This document shows positions 58,122-64,000 of a stretch of DNA of 64,000 nucleotides, one piece after another. How positions within the stretch are numbered: position 1 is the stretch's first letter; every line of letters starts with the position of its first letter. Both the position numbers and the translations under genes were made by a program. Below the pieces are notes generated by a model, which ran no database searches, was not told the DNA's origin, and saw nothing but the letters and a program-made list of their open reading frames with translations. This stretch comes from Hyaloperonospora brassicae (lineage: Eukaryota; Oomycota; Peronosporomycetes; Peronosporales; Peronosporaceae): NCBI GenBank assembly GCA_947650285.1, contig CANTFL010001468.1:124001-188000 (forward strand), given 5' to 3'.

Positions 58122-61100
58122 AGCGTTCCTTGTCCATCAGATCCGTACCGTATATAAAAGCGTGGGTCATAATGCATTGCCCTGCAACGGACTTGAAGCT
58201 TAATCCATAATATTTTATTACCGAACAGCGGTCTCTAATTAGAAAGGATCTCTACTAGTTATATGTGTCATATGGCAAAAGCATAGTAGAATACTTAGAT
58301 GTCGAGCTGTAATATTGACATCCGGACTTCAGGTCATTTTGGAGCAGATTGTCATATCAATAGCGTCTGTGATATGCGGTGACTAAGTGCGAATATAATT
58401 ATAGTGGTATACATTATCAACAGCCTCGTATACCAGACATCTTAGATGCAGTCTCATATGGTCAAAAGATTGGCCGACGCAGCGGCAGTGAAACCGCGAA
58501 ATCATTGTAGAAAAGTGAGAAAATTAGCAAACAATCGTCCATCTAGCTGATTTTAAATTTTACAGTGTCTTGGACATAGCACGCGTAAAGGTTCGAGGTG
58601 TTTCGTTTGCATCTGTTTAATACAGAGTATAATAATGATGGTATCGGCAGGCATAAACATGTGGATATGATCGCCGGTCTACTGATCCCGGGACTAATTT
58701 AATGGATGTAGTGGGTTGGGGGGGGTAAATATTTTAAGATCCAATGTGATCCCGACTCTTCTCTGGATTCCATCCATACGGACAATGGGATGTCTACTCC
58801 ACTTTGCGTATCAAGCCTGTATCACCTTGTGATACCATCAGCGACGCGGGCTGCACTATCCTCGGTAAATAGAGTAAATGCTGAACGTAACGGAATGTAG
58901 TTTGTTCGGGATGTCGATCACTTTATATAATCATAAGATCTCGTTGCTTCTCTGGATGCTCTCGATAAAAGTTATGATGATCTTCGATGATGTCTATTAT
59001 TCCAATACTCCATAATTGTTACACCAGCCTCCTGACCAATTTAGCCGTCTCGAGATCTTAATTAGTAATATGTGGTGCTCATCTGCGTCGTAAGGCTATC
59101 TGGGAGGCGGATTATAGGCGTCTCCCTCCAGCTAAAACATTCTTAGTTTTCTTGCTGACGAACCTGTCCGCGATTCCCTGACTACGATGGGTTGAATATT
59201 TATTACTAAAGAGAAGAAAGAATACGTGTTGCTAAAAAAATCCACTATGCAGTATGTAAAAATCATTCCAAACATTGTAATTGGGTCTGTCTGTACCTTT
59301 TAATCAAAACCTAATCGTCGTTGTGTCCCTATCATCCCCATGATTTATGTGATCTACATCCATTTCCAAAAATATCCGGATCACATGTTGGGTAACGATC
59401 GAGAACTGCATCGCGGAAGCAAGAATCGCGGAAGACTGGATCGCGGTATTAGATCAGATTACACCGCATCGCGATCACATATTTCGTCACGATGGAGTAC
59501 TGGATCTCTACATAGAAATCATATCGCATCGTGGGGTCCGCATTTATTCTGAATTCTCACATACTATTTATTCCGCAATAACTAGTCACGATTGAGTAAT
59601 ATACGATCAAGGTCTACATTTATTAATCTTGTGGTCGCAATTCCTTCCTCAGTTCTCGGGTCTTCCCCTCTTACATTTACTATTCTTCTCAAGTATGTGT
59701 GACGCCCTCGTAGCGGATCTATTTTTGTGCGATCAATACGTAATTTTATAGCTTACGATTCCTCTTCTAAATCGTGGACCTTGGATCGCTATCTTGTATC
59801 CACCCCGCCATCGAATTGATTTGTATCAAACGACTTGGGTTTCACTCATACAATCTATATTCCCTTCCCTTTCCGTCGCATTGTTCTACAATATGATTTT
59901 CAATTTGTACATCACCGATCAAACATATTCTCGGAAATTGACATAACACGCGACGCATTCGTTCAAAATTTTATCTTCTTCTTTTCTCCCTATGATTGGT
60001 GCTTTTATAATTTGCATCAAATACGCACATTATCAAAGATCTACTAATTAGGGCTAACAACAATCCAGCTTTGCAAACCGGAAAAGCGCTAGATTCGCCG
60101 ACAGTTGTGCGATCCGTCTAGAACGGTGTGCAGGTCATGGGGTGAGTTCAGGCTGCCGACAACGCTTGCTATAAATATGATGTCCGCTGATGCTGTAGCG
60201 CTGTTTGTCAGTGTGTAGACACACTGTGGCTGCTTCATCCATGCTTGAGAGAGACTAGACATGCAGACCAAATCTACGCGCACTCGATATTTTCATGCGT
60301 CATGTACGTCTTGCCAATGAAGTCGCTTTCGAGACGGGTTGCTCTTGTTGGCTATCATGAACAGCAAATGAGATGCCGCAGCGTTCTGCAGAAGTGAGAT
60401 GTTGTATTGACAACAATCCCATCATCGAAGATCCATCATATGTCAAGCACGTCTTACTTGACCTGGTCAATTTGTGCTCCATGCGCACCGCCCGTGACAA
60501 TGTTGACATTCGACATCATTAGATTTGAATGTCACGGGTTGTTCTCGCGGGCGGGGTACATTTGTGTGTTGTGTTCAATCCAGGGCTAGTCAGATGTCTG
60601 ATGCAGCTGAGTTCTACCAAGCCATCATGCGAACGTAGTCACTCGAATACGCAGTCAGTCTACAGGGCAACGAGTTTCGCTAGCAGGTCGACTAGCTATT
60701 ATAGAAAGAATGATTTTGTTTCCATTATATGCCATAGAGTGACTATCATAAGTTTCAGGGTTTATGTAAATTCAAGACGTCGAGATGATAATCTCATGTC
60801 TATATATAATGTCATTTTGGCCTGCGTAATCGACGACTGAGATATGTTTTGTAACTACACCGTCACAGCGTCAATATTAAGTGAAAATGGTGACGACGAG
60901 TATGAGTGCCGTAGGTGTAACGTCTGTTCAAGAATCGTCACGAACATGTTATCTTTTTTTGTTATTCGCGTACTTTAACAAGTACTATTTATATTATCTA
61001 TCGTGTTGGACGTTGGCGTTTCGGATGTAGCCGGGCACTGAGCGTACGCCGGTGAAGTCTGCTAGGTAGTGCTGATTTAGTCTTAAGGTGAGGTAGATCT

Positions 61101-61198
61101 AAAAGTTTTTCTTACCATCGTTAAACGTGTGGTTGCGGCAGGGGCTGCAGTACTGAGGTGGATCAGTTTGTGATCGGTAAGCTACTGTGGAGGCTCCT
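58122..61198. other. AT-rich stretch, no supported genes
   Basis: At 59,395-59,545 a cluster of ATCGCG/GATC words (GCATCGCGGAAG, GAATCGCGGAAG, GGATCGCGG) stands out. At 60,050-60,700 the base composition is more balanced and minus-strand frames (60,089-60,283, 60,300-60,509) are open, but I could not recognise a family. Confidence 0.5.
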
Positions 61199-61214
61199 GG
61201 CGGAGGGGGGGGGC

Positions 61215-62061
61215 GAAATACGTCTGGCCACGCGTCCGAATACAAGGTTTTTGTTATTCATTCGTTTGTTTCTAATAGGTTATGAGCCCAATCCTCACCT
61301 CAAGTTATCACCCCAAGGATCCACCAGTGCAACGGATGCTCCGCCGGTGAAGGCGCGTCAGGCATAAGTAGGCGCCGAAGGTCCCGTCTGAAGATTGACG
61401 AAGACGGCGCACGTGCTGACGACAAGAGAGAAGCGCAAGATGGAAGACGCGAAGATGAATTGGCTGTGCAATTGCTACACAAGAAGTCGGGGAGTTGGTG
61501 GCGGAGGAATATGCTAGAGGGAATTAAAGAAGAAGGAGGCTCTTATCAAGGTGACCGGATGTTATTTGTGGCGCGAAAGGTCCGCACGCAAGGGATTCGA
61601 GAGGTTTCGCAAGACTGCAAGATACGACCAATACACTAGATCTCAAGATCGGCTGGCCCGGGGGAGCGCAGGAGTCGCTCGACAACAAGACGTCAAACGA
61701 CCGCAAAAAGCTCTCGCGAAAGGGTGCTCAGCGTCAGGGGAGTCGCAGTCATGATTTCTGGAGAGAATCGACAGGCCGATAACTTGGACGTCGAAGGGTA
61801 GTGTTGGAAGTGGAGACGTCATAGCGGAAACTCTTATCCGGGGCGACGCCCCGGCTGCCAGGTTTGGTAGTTCTAATGGGTGATTTGTGTGGGTAAACTA
61901 ATTTGAGAAGGTTATTAGTCGTTGAGAACAGGATAGATAAAGATCTCACTTTTCGATTGATAAAGCCACTGACGAGCGCCCCCCGGCAGGGGGGGGCTGA
62001 AATGCGTATGGCGCGCGTTTTATTATAGAGTTTATTAATTATACTTAATTTATTTCCTACA
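61215..62061 (+). mobile_element. Miniature LTR-element-like unit (TRIM-like), decayed
   Basis: Two related 63-64 bp repeats, 61,215-61,277 (GAAATACGTCTGGC...) and 61,998-62,061 (TGAAATGCGTATGGC...CCTACA), are each preceded by a G-run of polypurine-tract type (GGCGGAGGGGGGGGG and GGCAGGGGGGGG). Directly after the first is GGTTATGAGCCC, the same initiator-tRNA-Met half-molecule primer site seen in the Copia element. The 720-bp centre has GC-rich sequence with broken frames and no RT. The presence of a purine tract before both repeats suggests a tandem arrangement sharing an LTR. The repeats are well diverged. Confidence 0.45.
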
Positions 62062-64000
62062 TGTCGAGTACTGAGAGATTTAGTCCGTGGATTCCTTCGG
62101 AGTACCCGGGGTACTCCGCGAGTACGCTGGGCTCGTAGTATTTGAGGAACCACACCCCTCATTACACTATGGAGCTTTTCGGCCTACTGGGGCTTCCAGT
62201 CCACCCAACTATCCTTACCCGGGGTGCGGGTTGGTAGGGCGGCCATCTCATTAAATGGTTGCTCGTCGACATATCGGCCTACCTCCGGCCTCGGTAATCA
62301 AACCTACCCCTAGGGTGTCGATCCAGGAACCTCCCGATCCCAGATTCGGTGCTCTGTCGAGTACTGAGCACGTACATTTCGAAAGTGAGACGTGTGATCC
62401 ACAAATATGGTTACATATTTACCACAATTGACGTATATTCTTACGCTTTCCTGCTTCCAAAACGATTTTACCACCGTCTGCCATATTACTTCAGTGTGGA
62501 GTGCTAGGCTACTGAAATTTTCGTCCATAGAAGGCTTCTCCGCTATTTATTCGTCGACTCCGATCCCCGAGCCAACGCGTTTGTCCGAGAGGCTTCATGT
62601 TTCCTTCAATAAAGCTGAAAAGCGATGCTTTTTCCATAAATACCTCTCACATTGCAATATAATCAGCTATTGACATGGTAGTACCCGTCCGCCGATAAGA
62701 CACACCACTTTATCTATCCTTTTGATACGGCGTAATTCATTCATTCCGAGGCGACGAGCCTGGCGAAAACTTGAATCAATCATTTTCTGATTTTGCGCAG
62801 GCTTGCCCAAATGAAGCGTTCCAACAACTAGATCTTCGATTAACAAAGCCGATCAATTTGAATTCGCTGCAACGTCGATCCTTGTACGCATACCATTCGT
62901 CAAGGCGCACGTGCAGTCGCGAGCGCTTTCCGCCACCCCTTGTGCATCAAAACGTTCCTTGCTTCATAACTTTAACCGGAAGTAGACGAAGCTTGTCAAA
63001 TAAGAATATTGACGGATAAAGATACACAGTATCATTAATGATTGACGTCATTTTACCGAGATGACAATATTTTGCTTGTCAAGGTATCAGGTGTAGATTG
63101 GACCTTCCACCACATTGTTCATTACATGAACCGAAACACTTTGCTACAAACAATGACTCGGACCACACGTAGCGTTAATTGGATATTAAATATTGTGTAC
63201 CATGCTGAAATATTCAGCGGCGAAGGATACATAGGTCATGCGAACGATGGCGAACCACAAATCTGAGTTGAGTCGGGCTACCGCGTTTCATTTCATTGAT
63301 TATATATGCTATCGCACGAGTAGTGATACGTTAGAGCTCTTTCTTTCATATATCAACGCAAACAGATGCCATAAGAGGTACGACGAGGCTCGCGAGAATG
63401 CGGATGACTATGCAGTCGATATGGACTGCGAGGTCAAATACAATAAGCAAAAGCCTCACTGATCCGTCTCGCGTTCGATCGCATTGTGCTAGACCCCCCA
63501 CAGATTTCTACGAGATACTGCCCTTGTAGCGACCGATGCCATATTTTCATACGTTTGGTTTTCTATACGCGAGAACTGGTACTGGTTCATTTAGTATTCC
63601 GGATGAGATATACGTAGATCACTTGCCTCTCATCCATCCGGATGTGGACGTAGCACATAGGGCTACTCACTACGCGGTATATGACAAAGACGTCAGTACA
63701 TGTATCGACGTTGGCCCACGATTTGGGTGTTCCGTTGAAAACGAGTGTCGTTGTAAGTTCGATCGTGCGGGAAGCGCGCTGGACGATGACCATAAATGCC
63801 GCCGTTAAATTGAGATTCGTACTGTAAATACATTGACCGACATATTCAGCATTTGCGAATCTATTTGACAGGAAGGATCGCAAGTTAAAAGTGAGTAAAG
63901 GTTTAGCACAGTATAAATGGCAGAAACCATTACCACAGTGATATCGACTGCTTCTTTACCTATTGCGAACGTGACCCCATGAGCTTTTCAGGCCATGACG
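62062..64000. other. No supported genes
   Basis: 62,062-62,350 is GC-balanced with short inverted words (GGAGTACCCGGGGTACTCC is a near-perfect palindrome at about 62,098) and may be repeat sequence. Beyond that only short frames occur (for example 63,238-63,462 and 63,536-63,808), without recognisable domains. Confidence 0.45.

Noticed and set aside
1..64000. tRNA, rRNA or CRISPR loci
   Set aside because: No convincing A-box/B-box pair, no ribosomal RNA core sequences and no spaced direct repeats of CRISPR type were seen. The tandem arrays found have no unique spacers.

Overview
The window looks like a piece of an oomycete genome, most likely a Phytophthora or downy-mildew-type plant pathogen. 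The grounds are: (i) a Ty3/Gypsy chromovirus whose LTRs begin TGTAACGGGG and end CCCCGTTACA; (ii) a secreted, RXLR-like effector candidate preceded by an oomycete-type initiator (CTCACTTCCCAATTT); (iii) a host gene with short 63-96 bp GT-AG introns. Nothing supports a bacterial or viral source. The taxon is an inference from gene families and cannot be fixed from this window alone.

Layout. The window is a mosaic. Long AT-rich stretches (about 1-20.5, 33-45 and 57-64 kb) hold no convincing intact gene. Two more GC-balanced blocks (about 20.6-32.8 and 45.1-57.1 kb) hold everything recognisable. At least part of the AT-rich sequence is transposon graveyard: 14.25-17.55 kb is a heavily decayed, colinear relative of the young Gypsy element at 22-30 kb; 5.44-6.83 kb is a DNA-transposon-like unit with 246-bp terminal inverted repeats; 57.67-58.12 kb is a decayed LTR; 61.2-62.06 kb resembles a miniature LTR element.

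Block 1 (20.6-32.8 kb): a solo LTR with a 5-bp target duplication (GACCT) sits inside a coding remnant. A 21-bp minisatellite follows, then a nearly full-length Gypsy element on the minus strand (gag, protease, RT, RNase H, integrase, chromodomain). Its LTRs are almost identical but its reading frames are broken. On the plus strand, between pol and the 3' LTR, lies a convergent reading frame with a coiled-coil end. The whole Gypsy element, coding parts included, is packed with short perfect hairpins. I consider this the most unusual signal in the window. Downstream is the effector candidate (31,705-32,757).

Block 2 (45.1-57.1 kb): a Mutator-like (MULE) DNA transposon with long, repeat-rich terminal inverted repeats (45,139-53,454). 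Its transposase is split by a Ty1/Copia element (45,996-50,898) inserted at the first catalytic-Asp region. The Copia element has a half-tRNA-type primer site, an LTR-encoded gag start and an in-frame 135-bp tandem duplication in its reverse transcriptase. To the right is the only clear housekeeping gene: a seven-exon NSUN2/Trm4-type tRNA (cytosine-5) methyltransferase (54,383-56,960, 711 aa) that carries an unexpected CCHC zinc knuckle.

All calls were made by reading; no search, alignment program or folding program was run.
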